A DNA stretch of 35,010 nt, taken from a virus. The notes beneath the pieces were generated by a model. The model was not told the origin of the DNA. It saw only the letters and a program-made list of their open reading frames with translations, and searched no databases. Positions 14,807-22,160 of this stretch are shown here, in pieces (position 1 is the stretch's first letter; each line of letters starts with the position of its first letter). The translations under genes were made by a program, and so were the position numbers. Location of the stretch: positions 1 to 35,010 of the IMG/VR virus record IMGVR_UViG_3300027734_000180. The stretch is one strand, 5' to 3'.

Positions 14807-16315
14807 CTATGCGGCGGCTTTCTGTGGGTGAGTGTGCTTGTCTAAGACCCGCTTGATGGTGTCGTGAGAGACATTGTATTTTTTCTTGGCGGCAGCATAA
14901 AAACCTTCGGTATTGGCTGGCCACTTGGCGTGCATAGTCAAGACCTCGAGTTCTTGCAAATCGTTGAGTGCTGGCGGTCTGCCTGACTTACCTTTCGACT
15001 TACCCTCTTCTTGGGTCTCCTCGGGGAGTTCTGCGACTTCCCAGTGTAGTCCCTTATCGGCGTGCTTGATGACGATGTCCGTGGTCGGGTGGCCGTGTTT
15101 ATCGACTACGGCGGCGCGGTTGCCACGCTTCGCCAGGAGAACCTTGAAGATTCCTTCGTGCTTGGTGGTCTGGAGCACGCAGATGGCGCGAGCCCAGTTC
15201 GTCAGCTCACTGGAGCCGAGGCCGATGTAGGCGTAGTCATTCGCGTTCCAGTGCGCCCGGCTCTTGCTGTCGCTCTGTGGCTTGCCGGTGTGGTGACTCC
15301 ACACCCATGCGAAGTTGTGCTCGAAGGCGAGCGGGTTGCAAAGCTCGCGCAGGAAGTGACTGGCCACAGCCTGTTGGGAAATGTCGTCGCCGATGAATGA
15401 GAGCAGTGGATCCCCGTATACCAGATCGAACGGCCCATGCTTCGCGATCAGCTCGCGGATGACCTCGATGAATGCCTCGCCGGTCTGTGCTGTGACCCGA
15501 GCAAAAACTATGTTTTGCTTAAGAATGTCACTTGCTTCTTTTTCTGTCATGCCGCTTTTCAGAACAACATGATGCATTACACCTTGCACAACTTCAGCCA
15601 TGTCGCCGAAATCGTTCTCAGCCTGCACGAGCAGGCACTTGAGTTTCTGCTTGGGCATCATTCCAAAGAATGGTAATCCCAAGGCCCAGGTCATTGCCTG
15701 TTGCAGTGTGTAGGAAGATTTGCCGATGCCCGACTGCCCGAGGAGGAGAAGTTGCCCGCCACGGCACAGCCAGCGATTACCCACCAAGGTGCTGCTGTCA
15801 TCCTCCGCCTTGTATTTCCAAAGTTGTTGAAAAGTGTGCATCTCCACGCCAGCCATGGCCGACTTTGGCTTTGCCAGGAGTTTTAGCTCCTCGAGCGCCT
15901 CGGCCACAGGCATGCTACCATCTGCCAGATTCCGGCCGATTCGGGTTGCTTTGCGGGCATTTGAGGCGGTTGCAATATCGGCCAGGTATTCGGCAATAAT
16001 GGCACCGCCCGCTGGGTTGAATGCCAGCGAGGTGTCAGCCAGCACCACACCATCCTGCCAAGAAACCATCCCGGCGGCCTTCGCCTCGGCCTCGGCGAGC
16101 TTCAGCCAATACGGCTCCCGCTCGATGGCCTCAAGGATCGTCGTGCCGACTACAGCCTTGCCAGCGTGGTGGAGCCTGTGTGCGGCGGCATAGTAGAGCC
16201 CATTCAGTGTTGAGGCGAATGCCTCCGGCTCCACGACCGCCGACTTCGGCACGCCGGCGAATCCAGCGACACTAATATAGCCGACGACGGCGCTCTCTTT
16301 CTCAGGATATTGCAT
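14807..16315 (-). CDS. RepA-like hexameric helicase / AAA ATPase (502 aa)
   Basis: The N-terminal 150 residues are helical and resemble the DnaB N-terminal region (TTILEAIEREPYWLKLAEAE, then AIIAEYLADIATASNARKAT). The ATPase core has Walker A GQSGIGKSS (193-201), CLLVQAENDFGDM with the acidic residue after beta-2, and FDLVYGDPLLSFIGDD as Walker B. AWVWSHHTGKP is the His-containing strand typical of RSF1010 RepA/AAA_25 proteins. The C-terminus has a Gly/Ser/Lys linker and an HTH-like segment (KKKYNVSHDTIKRVLDKH). It probably unwinds DNA at the adjacent iteron cluster. TAATG joins it to the methyltransferase. Confidence 0.85.
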   Translation of the reverse strand: MQYPEKESAVVGYISVAGFAGVPKSAVVEPEAFASTLNGLYYAAAHRLHHAGKAVVGTTILEAIEREPYWLKLAEAEAKAAGMVSWQDGVVLADTSLAFNPAGGAIIAEYLADIATASNARKATRIGRNLADGSMPVAEALEELKLLAKPKSAMAGVEMHTFQQLWKYKAEDDSSTLVGNRWLCRGGQLLLLGQSGIGKSSYTLQQAMTWALGLPFFGMMPKQKLKCLLVQAENDFGDMAEVVQGVMHHVVLKSGMTEKEASDILKQNIVFARVTAQTGEAFIEVIRELIAKHGPFDLVYGDPLLSFIGDDISQQAVASHFLRELCNPLAFEHNFAWVWSHHTGKPQSDSKSRAHWNANDYAYIGLGSSELTNWARAICVLQTTKHEGIFKVLLAKRGNRAAVVDKHGHPTTDIVIKHADKGLHWEVAELPEETQEEGKSKGKSGRPPALNDLQELEVLTMHAKWPANTEGFYAAAKKKYNVSHDTIKRVLDKHTHPQKAAA

Positions 16316-17736
16316 TAAATAAGTTCCTCTATCAAAACGCGAAAAGCGCGCTCTGCGGTGGCAGGCACGACTCCGTTGCCGAGGAGTCGAAGTTCGTCGG
16401 TTCGATTGTCACAGGCGACTTGCAGCTCGGCATAACCCAGCCCACCGGCAGCCCCATTAAGGTCTCCACCCAGCGCGGGTTGAGCTTGCCGCTCTGCGTC
16501 CTCTCCACCATCGGCGTGAGTTCCTTGTATTCCCGCTCCTCGTTGCCCCTGCCGCTCTTGTGGTCGCGTGCTGTGGGCGTTCCCCATTCCTTCATGTCCC
16601 TCCCCAAGCATTTCTGGTTGCTTGTTAGCTCCGTCCTCGCTCCCTCGATATGGTCGCTCGCTTGAGGAGTTGCCCAAGCCTTCGGTGTCGCCCCTACTTG
16701 GTTCTGTAGGTAGATTTGCGTTGAGGTGTTCTGGTTCTTCTCCTCTGCTACGGACGGAGTTCGCCACATTTTCTCCTGCTCCCTCGCTTGCTCGATCAGT
16801 GTCAGCCCCTGCCTCGGAGTGGTCTTGTTGGGTCTCGTTGAAGTCCCGCTGGTGCGTGGAGTCACCCAGTTCTCCTCTGCCTTCACCGCACCCGCCAGAT
16901 AAGTCCCCGAGTTCCCGTTCGGGCCGCTGCTCTCTATGTCCGGCGTGTGGGCGGTTATCGTTGGCCACAACCCTTGGCGGCTCCCATCCGTGCTGGGCTT
17001 CGCCGGGGCGGGAAGGCCAAGCTCCCCACGATTCGCCATTGCTGACAGACTCTGCCCCATCTGCCCCTTGTCGAATAAGCCAGCCTTCTCCGCTTCCATT
17101 GCACAATGTGTTGGCCAATTCGCCGCATCCTGCGTCACCACCGCGCATAGGTAGCCCTTGCCCAGCATGTGGTCGTGACTCTTGGAGCCAATCGGCCCAG
17201 TGTCCTTGTATTCGCTGGCTCTTATCGTAGGCCAAGATAAAGACCCGCTTGCGCTGGTGAGGTGCGCCGACTTCAGACGCACTGAATATTCCCCACGCCG
17301 CTTTGTAACCGATTGATTCCAGCTCTCCAATGACTTCTCGGAGTCCGAGGGAGATGTGTCCTTCGACATTTTCAAATACGCAGAGTTTGGGTCGCAGAAT
17401 CCGAATTCCGTCTGCGATAAATGGCCAGAGGTGGCGAGGGTCGTCTGTGCCGAGGCGCAGTCCGGCGTTACTGAAGGGCTGGCAGGGATAGCCCCCAGTG
17501 AGGATGTCCACGCGGTCACGAAACTCTGCCCATGGGAAGGATTTAAGATCCGTCCAGATAGGTGCTGCGTCCATGAGTCCCGCTTCCATTTTTGCGACCA
17601 AGTTCGCGCACGCGAAGGCTTCGATCTCACAAAGAGCGACCGTGCGCAGATTTCGGATAACTCGGTGGAGTCCAAGCTCAATGCCGCCGTATCCGGCACA
17701 AAGGCCGAGGTGTGTAATTGTTTTGGGAGTATCCAC
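16315..17736 (-). CDS. C5 cytosine-specific DNA methyltransferase (473 aa)
   Basis: The only available start is GTG at 17736 (in-frame TAA at 17749-17751). Motif I is GLCAGYGGIELGL (11-23). Motif IV is GGYPCQPF with catalytic Cys 85. Motif VI is FENVEG (ENV 122-124), and motif VIII is QRKRVFI (161-167). The last motifs appear at the C-terminus as LRLLGNGVVPATAERAF (about 449-465). The 270 residues between are not a normal target-recognition domain. They are polar, Gly-rich and carry a recurring [LVM][AG][ND]-[ST] motif (ELANT, VVAND, ELGDS, NVANS, GLGNS, GMGNA). Probably modifies phage DNA against host restriction. Nearly all of it overlaps a second open frame. Confidence 0.92.
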   Translation of the reverse strand: MDTPKTITHLGLCAGYGGIELGLHRVIRNLRTVALCEIEAFACANLVAKMEAGLMDAAPIWTDLKSFPWAEFRDRVDILTGGYPCQPFSNAGLRLGTDDPRHLWPFIADGIRILRPKLCVFENVEGHISLGLREVIGELESIGYKAAWGIFSASEVGAPHQRKRVFILAYDKSQRIQGHWADWLQESRPHAGQGLPMRGGDAGCGELANTLCNGSGEGWLIRQGADGAESVSNGESWGAWPSRPGEAQHGWEPPRVVANDNRPHAGHREQRPERELGDLSGGCGEGRGELGDSTHQRDFNETQQDHSEAGADTDRASEGAGENVANSVRSRGEEPEHLNANLPTEPSRGDTEGLGNSSSERPYRGSEDGANKQPEMLGEGHEGMGNAHSTRPQERQGQRGAGIQGTHADGGEDAERQAQPALGGDLNGAAGGLGYAELQVACDNRTDELRLLGNGVVPATAERAFRVLIEELI

Positions 17737-17738
17737 AT
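16332..17738 (-). CDS. Second open frame overlapping the methyltransferase, +1 register (468 aa)
   Basis: The ATG at 17738 sits two bases before the methyltransferase GTG (ATGTG), seven bases after AAAGG, so it has the better-placed start of the two. It stays open for 468 codons. It shows its own periodic motif W-x-T-P/I: SWPTIRASEYKDTG, NWPTH, LWPTITAHTPD, NWVTPRTSG, MWRTPSVAEE, AWATPQASDH, EWGTPTARDHKSGRG. It then ends with LNPRWVETLMGLPVGWVMPS. I recall this WPTP...LNPxWVExLMGxPxGW pattern from phage proteins annotated alongside cytosine methyltransferases. Real dual coding is my reading; a family search is needed. A +1 frameshift fusion product is another option. Confidence 0.6.
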   Translation of the reverse strand: MWILPKQLHTSAFVPDTAALSLDSTELSEICARSLFVRSKPSRARTWSQKWKRDSWTQHLSGRILNPSHGQSFVTAWTSSLGAIPASPSVTPDCASAQTTLATSGHLSQTEFGFCDPNSAYLKMSKDTSPSDSEKSLESWNQSVTKRRGEYSVRLKSAHLTSASGSLSWPTIRASEYKDTGPIGSKSHDHMLGKGYLCAVVTQDAANWPTHCAMEAEKAGLFDKGQMGQSLSAMANRGELGLPAPAKPSTDGSRQGLWPTITAHTPDIESSGPNGNSGTYLAGAVKAEENWVTPRTSGTSTRPNKTTPRQGLTLIEQAREQEKMWRTPSVAEEKNQNTSTQIYLQNQVGATPKAWATPQASDHIEGARTELTSNQKCLGRDMKEWGTPTARDHKSGRGNEEREYKELTPMVERTQSGKLNPRWVETLMGLPVGWVMPSCKSPVTIEPTNFDSSATESCLPPQSALFAF

Positions 17739-17740
17739 TT

Positions 17741-18178
17741 CTATTCCTTTACATCCCCCGCATACACCGCCACAGCCAGCGCCGCCCACAGGTGGGCGCG
17801 CATGCCGTAGGTTGCGCCGGGGTTCTTCTTTGTGCCCTGCGGCCCGAGGCGGTCGATGAGCGCCTGCCGAACATTGGCGTCCTTTGCCCTGGGAGAGTGG
17901 CAGAGGTGGAGTTTAGCATCGCGCCGGTAGACTAAGCGTGGCTCCACCCGAGCCACTTCCACAAATCTCCCGATCCATACACAGGTCTCGAAGACCTCCT
18001 TGCCCACCGCCATGCCGTAGCTTGCGATCATCTCGCAGGCCACGGCGTCATACTCGCGGCCGATGAGGATTTGGCGGATCTCCGCATTCGGCAGGTGGTC
18101 GGCCTCGAGGATGCGGCGCCCGTCCCAAAGGACAAACGCCGTCTCGGTAGTGCCGGGATCGAGGGCAAGGATGGTCAT
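17741..18178 (-). CDS. RuvC-like Holliday junction resolvase (145 aa)
   Basis: RNase H-fold pattern: MTILALDPGTTETAFVLWDG gives the first Asp (D7) on strand 1. VACEMIASYGM provides a central Glu (E49). The C-terminal part has KDANVRQALIDRLG and AHLWAALAVAVYAG, matching phage RuvC-type resolvases, although the last catalytic Asp position appears as His. It would cut branched DNA made during recombination or before packaging. It is joined by ATGA to the upstream gene, and its TAG stop lies two bases before the methyltransferase-locus start. Confidence 0.82.
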   Translation of the reverse strand: MTILALDPGTTETAFVLWDGRRILEADHLPNAEIRQILIGREYDAVACEMIASYGMAVGKEVFETCVWIGRFVEVARVEPRLVYRRDAKLHLCHSPRAKDANVRQALIDRLGPQGTKKNPGATYGMRAHLWAALAVAVYAGDVKE

Positions 18179-18381
18179 CTTTTCTGTTTCGTTAAGTGCC
18201 AGCCCTTACATATGATGCAGTGGTAGGCTCGCAGGTATTCTGGTGGGTTTTTCTCCGAGGCCAGCCGCCTTGCTAAGAGCGCGGCGGCCATTTCTTTTGT
18301 GTCGTAGCGTTTCTTCTTGAGGCACATGCAGCGGCGAGCATTGAAATTGCACGCTTCTGTGACTGGCCGGTTCCAGATCAT
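18175..18381 (-). CDS. Small zinc-finger-like phage protein (68 aa)
   Basis: Contains CMCLKKKRYDTKEMA near the middle and YHCIICKGWHLTKQ at the end. This C-x-C ... C-x2-C-x2-WH layout matches a family of small phage zinc-binding proteins (CKKKRY...A...aYrCp.C.gWHLt) that I have often seen near resolvase or recombination genes. It overlaps the RuvC-like start by ATGA. Molecular role unknown; nucleic-acid binding is likely. Confidence 0.75.
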   Translation of the reverse strand: MIWNRPVTEACNFNARRCMCLKKKRYDTKEMAAALLARRLASEKNPPEYLRAYHCIICKGWHLTKQKR

Positions 18382-18384
18382 GCC

Positions 18385-18612
18385 TCATTCCAACTCCGGT
18401 AGGTTCCTGCGCACCGACTCGCCTCTCACCCATTCGCGGATGCGCTCGATGGTGCTCTCGTCGAGGTCTGCAAACGCGCCGGCGCCGTGCTTGAGACGGC
18501 TCCGGCACTCTTGGTCCAGTTCGTTAAGCACCAACAGGGCGTCGAGGCCTGCTTGCGCGTAACGCATCTCCGCCGAATCTTCCGGCAGGTCGAATTCAAG
18601 GAAGCCCTTCAT
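18385..18612 (-). CDS. Small acidic phage protein of unknown function (75 aa)
   Basis: Starts MKGFLEFDLPEDSAEMRYAQ, a recurring opening in small phage proteins (FLEFDLPE...). The rest is helical (LDALLVLNELDQECRSRLKH) and ends in GESVRRNLPELE. It begins two bases after the SSB-like gene ends and is followed after three bases by the zinc-finger gene. Lies in the recombination block; exact job unknown. Confidence 0.7.
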   Translation of the reverse strand: MKGFLEFDLPEDSAEMRYAQAGLDALLVLNELDQECRSRLKHGAGAFADLDESTIERIREWVRGESVRRNLPELE

Positions 18613-18614
18613 AA

Positions 18615-19121
18615 TCAGAACGGGATGTCGTCTCCGTCAGCGACTGCCGCAGGTTTCACCGCAGGCTTGGTTACAGGTCGAGCTACTGACTTGCCCGAGA
18701 GGAACTCGGCACGCTCTTCGCCGTGCAGGTAGTATTCGATGAAGTTCCAGTAAATGCCTTCCTTGTCGCCCGGCTTGTCGCCGATCATGGCAACGACCTC
18801 GCGTGTCTCGCAGGATTCCGCTGTGAGTTCAGCATCGCCCTCGAGCACTGCCTCGCCCGAGGAGGCGCGGAAGGCGTCGATCTTCCACCCGCTCTTTGGG
18901 GTGAAAACAAGGTAGTCGCGGATCTCCGGCCCTGTCTTGCCATCCGGCAGCATGACTTTGAGCACCAGCTCGATCATTGGGTTTCCGCCCGAGCCATCCG
19001 GCTTGCGCTTGCTGGTCTTCTCCTCTGCTGTGAAAACTTCACACTTATAGACCCCCGGCTCGACATGGTATTTATTGCCGCTCCGCGGCGCTTCTGGTTT
19101 TTTTGCTATATATGTAGGCAT
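18615..19121 (-). CDS. Single-strand DNA-binding-like protein (DUF669-type, 168 aa)
   Basis: An N-terminal OB-fold-like domain (GVYKCEVFTAEEKTSKRKPD, MIELVLKVMLPDGK, GWKIDAFRASSGEAVLEGDA) matches the DUF669 type of phage proteins. After a flexible Ala/Lys/Pro tail it ends in DGDDIPF, the acidic tip by which SSBs recruit partner proteins. It would coat ssDNA for the annealing/recombination system next door. Placed between the nuclease gene and small ORFs in the same transcript. Confidence 0.8.
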   Translation of the reverse strand: MPTYIAKKPEAPRSGNKYHVEPGVYKCEVFTAEEKTSKRKPDGSGGNPMIELVLKVMLPDGKTGPEIRDYLVFTPKSGWKIDAFRASSGEAVLEGDAELTAESCETREVVAMIGDKPGDKEGIYWNFIEYYLHGEERAEFLSGKSVARPVTKPAVKPAAVADGDDIPF

Positions 19122-19199
19122 AATGTTTGGTCTGCGTTTTTTGGGATGCGCAGCCCCCCTTGTCTCCTGCCCCCGGTGTTCACCAGGTTGGCGAAGAAA

Positions 19200-20228
19200 T
19201 TATTTGCTCTTGGTGACTTTGACCTGGCGAAGTTGTTTGCTGCTGGTGCCGGTGCGGATGAGACCCTCCGGCGGGTTCGTCCCGAGCATCGCCGAGACCC
19301 ACTCGCGGAATTTGGTGCCGGTCATCTTGCCGCCCATGACCTCGATGACCTGTCCGAGCGGAGCGTTCCCCTCCTTCACGGCCCAAGCGATGCCCTCGAT
19401 GTCCACATATTCGCGGCCTTTCACATCGGTGAGCTTCCAGCCGGGTATCTCGGCGCCTGTCTCGAGGCGAGCACGCATGAATTTCTCCACCGGCTCGGCC
19501 ACCAGCTTCTCGGCCATCTTCCATTGGGCGAAAAATTCCCCCATCCGCTCGGGCGAATCCATAATGGTGCCGAGGATCGTTTCGAGCGTGGTAACAGGCG
19601 TGGTCACCATCGCCAACCCAGCCTCCACAGGCTTCACAACGGCAGGGCATGTGTTTTGATTGGCACACCAGCCGCAGTAGTCACACGCTCGAGGCTCCGC
19701 GGACGGGTCATTCACCTCCGCAATAATGCGTTCCACGATCTGCTTGGCCTGCTCCAGCGTGAATCGGTAGCTCTTCACCACCTGCTGGTCGCAGTAGAGC
19801 ACATGCGCAGCGTAGTCCTGCTCAAAGTTCTTGTGCATCATGGCGTAGCAGTAGGCTGCGACCTGCTCCATGTATCCGCGTAATTGCCCTGTCTTCAAAT
19901 CTGCCACCCAGCCGAGCTTCTCACAGAGCGCATCGGCCGTGCCGACATGGGCGATGCCCGGCGTATGCATGGCCAAGTATTCCTCCCGAGCCTCGATGGT
20001 GCCCGTGCGCTTGTAGTCCTCCATAAGGGCGACCGCCCACTCCACCGCTGGGCGGTCCTCCGCCGGCAGCGCGTCGATCTTGGTGCGGTCGCCCTGCAAC
20101 CCCAAACGAAATGCCTCGTCCATCACCGTGCCCCGCTGGGCAGCCGGACCGGCATCGCCAGGAGTCGGGGTAAATTTTGGGCAGGCCGCCAGCTTCGGCA
20201 ACATGCTGTGTCGTATATTAGATGTCAT
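19200..20228 (-). CDS. Cas4/RecB-like PD-(D/E)xK nuclease (342 aa)
   Basis: The nuclease signature runs GTADALCEKLGWVADLKTG (Asp near 99 and 110, Lys 112), followed by YMEQVAAY (the QxxxY of RecB-like nucleases). CDYCGWCANQNTC (Cys 182, 185, 188, 194) with an N-terminal Cys 16 (AACPKF) gives a Cas4/AddB-like iron-sulfur set. It resembles DUF2800-type phage nucleases. It probably resects DNA ends to make ssDNA for the SSB-like and Sak4-like proteins. It overlaps the 87-aa upstream gene by 11 bases. Confidence 0.85.
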   Translation of the reverse strand: MTSNIRHSMLPKLAACPKFTPTPGDAGPAAQRGTVMDEAFRLGLQGDRTKIDALPAEDRPAVEWAVALMEDYKRTGTIEAREEYLAMHTPGIAHVGTADALCEKLGWVADLKTGQLRGYMEQVAAYCYAMMHKNFEQDYAAHVLYCDQQVVKSYRFTLEQAKQIVERIIAEVNDPSAEPRACDYCGWCANQNTCPAVVKPVEAGLAMVTTPVTTLETILGTIMDSPERMGEFFAQWKMAEKLVAEPVEKFMRARLETGAEIPGWKLTDVKGREYVDIEGIAWAVKEGNAPLGQVIEVMGGKMTGTKFREWVSAMLGTNPPEGLIRTGTSSKQLRQVKVTKSK

Positions 20229-20481
20229 AATGCTTTTTGTTGATGTGTTTTGAATAATTTCTTCCTGTCTTTCTTCCTCGGGAGGCTAAGAACCTGTCGC
20301 AGGCGGCGTTGATCTCATCGCAGCTCGAGACCGAGAGGTAAGGGCCCAAGGCGCGGATGTCGCTGTGCGAGTAGGTCTCGTAGCGCAGGCGCCGTTGAAT
20401 CCCCCCATCGGGGGAGATTTTGAGTTGAAACAACCCAACATCCTCCCCCAGCACCTCGCGACACGTGCGCTCGACGCTCAC
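20218..20481 (-). CDS. Small GTG-started protein of unknown function (87 aa)
   Basis: The frame opens further upstream, but GTG at 20481 overlaps the recombinase stop as GTGA, the same coupling used across this operon, so it is the best start. Sequence: SVERTCREVLGEDVGLFQLK, then DGGIQRRLRYETYSHSDIRA and ALGPYLSVSSCDEINAACDR. It mixes beta and helix and ends basic (GRKTGRNYSKHINKKHYDI). No family recognised. It separates the Sak4-like gene from the nuclease and may be an accessory to them. Confidence 0.6.
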   Translation of the reverse strand: MSVERTCREVLGEDVGLFQLKISPDGGIQRRLRYETYSHSDIRALGPYLSVSSCDEINAACDRFLASRGRKTGRNYSKHINKKHYDI

Positions 20482-21428
20482 GCAGCCTTTTTGGCAACAG
20501 CCTGGAGGAAATCCTCCGGTCGTTTCTCCACCTGCGCCAAGAACGATGGCGGCATATCTCGCCAAGTCTGCCCCTTGGTGATTTTGCCCGTCGAGAGGCA
20601 CCAGGCATTCACATCCGCCTCATGCGGATCGAGGTAAACGGCAAGAGCTTCTTTGGTTTCCTTGTGCTCACGGCCAAGGATTTCGACTGCAACCGCCTTG
20701 GCCGGAGCCTTCACCGCACCGAAAAGCGAGGAAATGCTGGCAAATTCCAGCGGCAACTCATCCGCCAGCTCCGAGCGAGTCTTGGCGTCGTAGGCCGCCG
20801 TGTGCGTAGTATAGAGCACCCGCTCCTTGCCGCCTCGGCCCTTTGCCTTGCCAGATTCCGACTCCACGATGCGGGTTTTGAAGTTAAGGAAGAACAAGTG
20901 GTCCACCCATTCCTTCACCAACGGCGAAGCCTGCTTCGTCAGCTTCAGCTCGTAGCGGTCAAATGCCTGCACCTGATCCGGCGGCTCTTGTCTTTTCACA
21001 TGAGCATGGCCGACCAAAACGACATGGATGCCCGCATCCACAAGCCGGTCCAGATCATTGAGGAAGCGAGCCATCCGCTCTGCCGCCATGGTGAAGCCCT
21101 TGCCGTAGGGAATCTCCTCGAGGCTTTTGATCTTCTTCTGCTCACACAGATCGGAGTGGTTCAGCCGCTCCGCCCAGTCGATAGAGTCGAGCACCACCGT
21201 CTTGTAGCCGTAGCTACCCGAGGCCAGCTCCTTGACCACCTCCAGCAGTTCCGTCCAAGTCTTTACCTCCTGGCGCGGCACATCCAAGTGAGCCGACCCC
21301 TTCTCCACATCCAAGAAAACTGGATCTGGCATCCTCGCGGCCAGCGTAGTCTTGCCCACGCTCTCGACCCCATAAAAACAGACCCGCTGGGCCCGCTGTA
21401 TCTTACCTGTTACTATGTTCAGTTTCAT
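20478..21428 (-). CDS. Sak4-like recombination ATPase (AAA_24, 316 aa)
   Basis: Start at 21428 (MKLNIVTGKIQRAQRVCFYG) instead of the longer frame. Walker A is YGVESVGKTT (about 19-28). FLDVEKGSAHLDV follows as in AAA_24 proteins (acidic residue after the strand), and KTVVLDSIDW (76-85) is the Walker B. VVLVGHAHVKR is the sensor strand. This is the layout of phage Sak4-type single-strand annealing/recombination ATPases, which usually sit beside SSB and exonuclease genes, as here. A RecA-like nucleotide-binding role without annealing is the alternative. Confidence 0.82.
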   Translation of the reverse strand: MKLNIVTGKIQRAQRVCFYGVESVGKTTLAARMPDPVFLDVEKGSAHLDVPRQEVKTWTELLEVVKELASGSYGYKTVVLDSIDWAERLNHSDLCEQKKIKSLEEIPYGKGFTMAAERMARFLNDLDRLVDAGIHVVLVGHAHVKRQEPPDQVQAFDRYELKLTKQASPLVKEWVDHLFFLNFKTRIVESESGKAKGRGGKERVLYTTHTAAYDAKTRSELADELPLEFASISSLFGAVKAPAKAVAVEILGREHKETKEALAVYLDPHEADVNAWCLSTGKITKGQTWRDMPPSFLAQVEKRPEDFLQAVAKKAA

Positions 21429-21432
21429 AAAA

Positions 21433-21582
21433 TTAATCCTCGTCATCAAATTCTTCCCAGCGCCGGCGGCGCTCATTGCTATTGCGTAGCTGCTGCCGCA
21501 CGCTGTCTTGCCCGAGCAGGTAGCAGGCGATGCAGGAGCCGAGAGTCAGCACCGCGATAGAAATGGCCAGCGTGGCGCTCAT
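21433..21582 (-). CDS. Tiny single-span membrane protein (49 aa)
   Basis: Start at 21582 (ATGA overlap with the upstream gene). MSATLAISIAVLTLGSCIAC followed by YLLG forms one membrane span. The tail is strongly charged (NSNERRRRWEEFDDED), probably cytoplasmic. It might be a small anti-host or membrane-anchoring protein. A holin/spanin role is not supported because it sits in the early operon with no endolysin. Confidence 0.6.
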   Translation of the reverse strand: MSATLAISIAVLTLGSCIACYLLGQDSVRQQLRNSNERRRRWEEFDDED

Positions 21583-21773
21583 GCCTCCTCCTTGAGTGGT
21601 GGAAGCGGGAACGGCATCCAGTGCGTCACCGCTATTTCTACTTTTCCAGCACTCAGCCACCGCCAATCTTGGCCGTCGTGGTAGCCAGCTTCGACATGCC
21701 CATCTTCGGTGTGAATAATCACATCGGTGTCGCTATCCGGCATCGATGTGCCAACATGCTGCCAGGCGCTCAT
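21579..21773 (-). CDS. DUF551-like small protein (64 aa)
   Basis: Short protein with MSAWQHVGTSMPDSDTDVII, then VEAGYHDGQDWRWLSAGKVE and a closing VTHWMPFPLPP. The W...MP.....V......Y.....W.......THW.PLP.P pattern is that of DUF551, a small phage/prophage family of unknown function. ATGA overlaps on both sides place it in the leftward early operon. Confidence 0.8.
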   Translation of the reverse strand: MSAWQHVGTSMPDSDTDVIIHTEDGHVEAGYHDGQDWRWLSAGKVEIAVTHWMPFPLPPLKEEA

Positions 21774-22036
21774 TTTACGGACTCCTCCACCAGTTGAGTC
21801 TTGACCTGCACCTTAGCCACAGGCCTCACGCACGCCTTCTGCTCCAAAATGAGCATCTGCCCCGCGCAGTCTACTTCCCTGTCATTCAGCGGCACCTCGC
21901 TCGCGGTAAACCACGACTCGAAATCCTCGCGGATCCAATCCTCCGCATCCTTTCGCGAAGTGAACGGCCCCGTAGCCTCCTTCGTCCCCACCGACGAAGA
22001 CAGCGACTCAGTATCAATAACCCACCAAGCGCTCAT
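21770..22036 (-). CDS. Small early protein of unknown function (88 aa)
   Basis: The frame is open to 22288, but ATG at 22036 (MSAWWVIDTESLSSSVGTKE) has a strong GGGGAGG site just upstream and an ATGA overlap with the gene before. The first part recalls a small beta domain with a WI.DF.SWF segment (DAEDWIREDFESWFTASEVP). The C-terminal half has two Cys (VDCAGQM, KACVRPV). No known family. Possibly host takeover or regulation. Confidence 0.65.
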   Translation of the reverse strand: MSAWWVIDTESLSSSVGTKEATGPFTSRKDAEDWIREDFESWFTASEVPLNDREVDCAGQMLILEQKACVRPVAKVQVKTQLVEESVK

Positions 22037-22155
22037 CGTGCCTCCCCCCATGTGGTGACCCAGTAGGTTGCGACTCCCAGCACAAGGGCTGGGCCAACAG
22101 CGCGGGCAAATTCCCACGCGAACTGCATATTCCTGACGATGGTTTCGTGTTCCAT
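22033..22155 (-). CDS. Tiny single-span membrane protein (40 aa)
   Basis: I translated this myself: MEHETIVRNMQFAWEFARAV, then GPALVLGVATYWVTTWGEAR, stop. One membrane-spanning segment covers about residues 19-36. The stop overlaps the next start (ATGA), and the stretch that encodes its C-terminus is also the ribosome site of the next gene. It is below usual annotation cut-offs. Together with the 49-aa protein it makes two small membrane proteins in the early operon. Confidence 0.55.
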   Translation of the reverse strand: MEHETIVRNMQFAWEFARAVGPALVLGVATYWVTTWGEAR

Positions 22156-22160
22156 AAAAA

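Noticed and set aside
16568-17230. 220-aa plus-strand frame in the methyltransferase locus
   Set aside because: Antisense to both open minus frames; Ser/Pro-rich translation arises from the repeated Gly/Asp/Thr codons below it. No motif.
18723-19883. 386-aa plus-strand frame
   Set aside because: Spans the SSB-like and nuclease genes and the gap between them on the opposite strand; no domain, so treated as a shadow.
20315-20601. Longer frames starting near 20601
   Set aside because: They overlap the recombinase C-terminus by more than 100 bases. The GTG at 20481 with a GTGA overlap is the simpler start.
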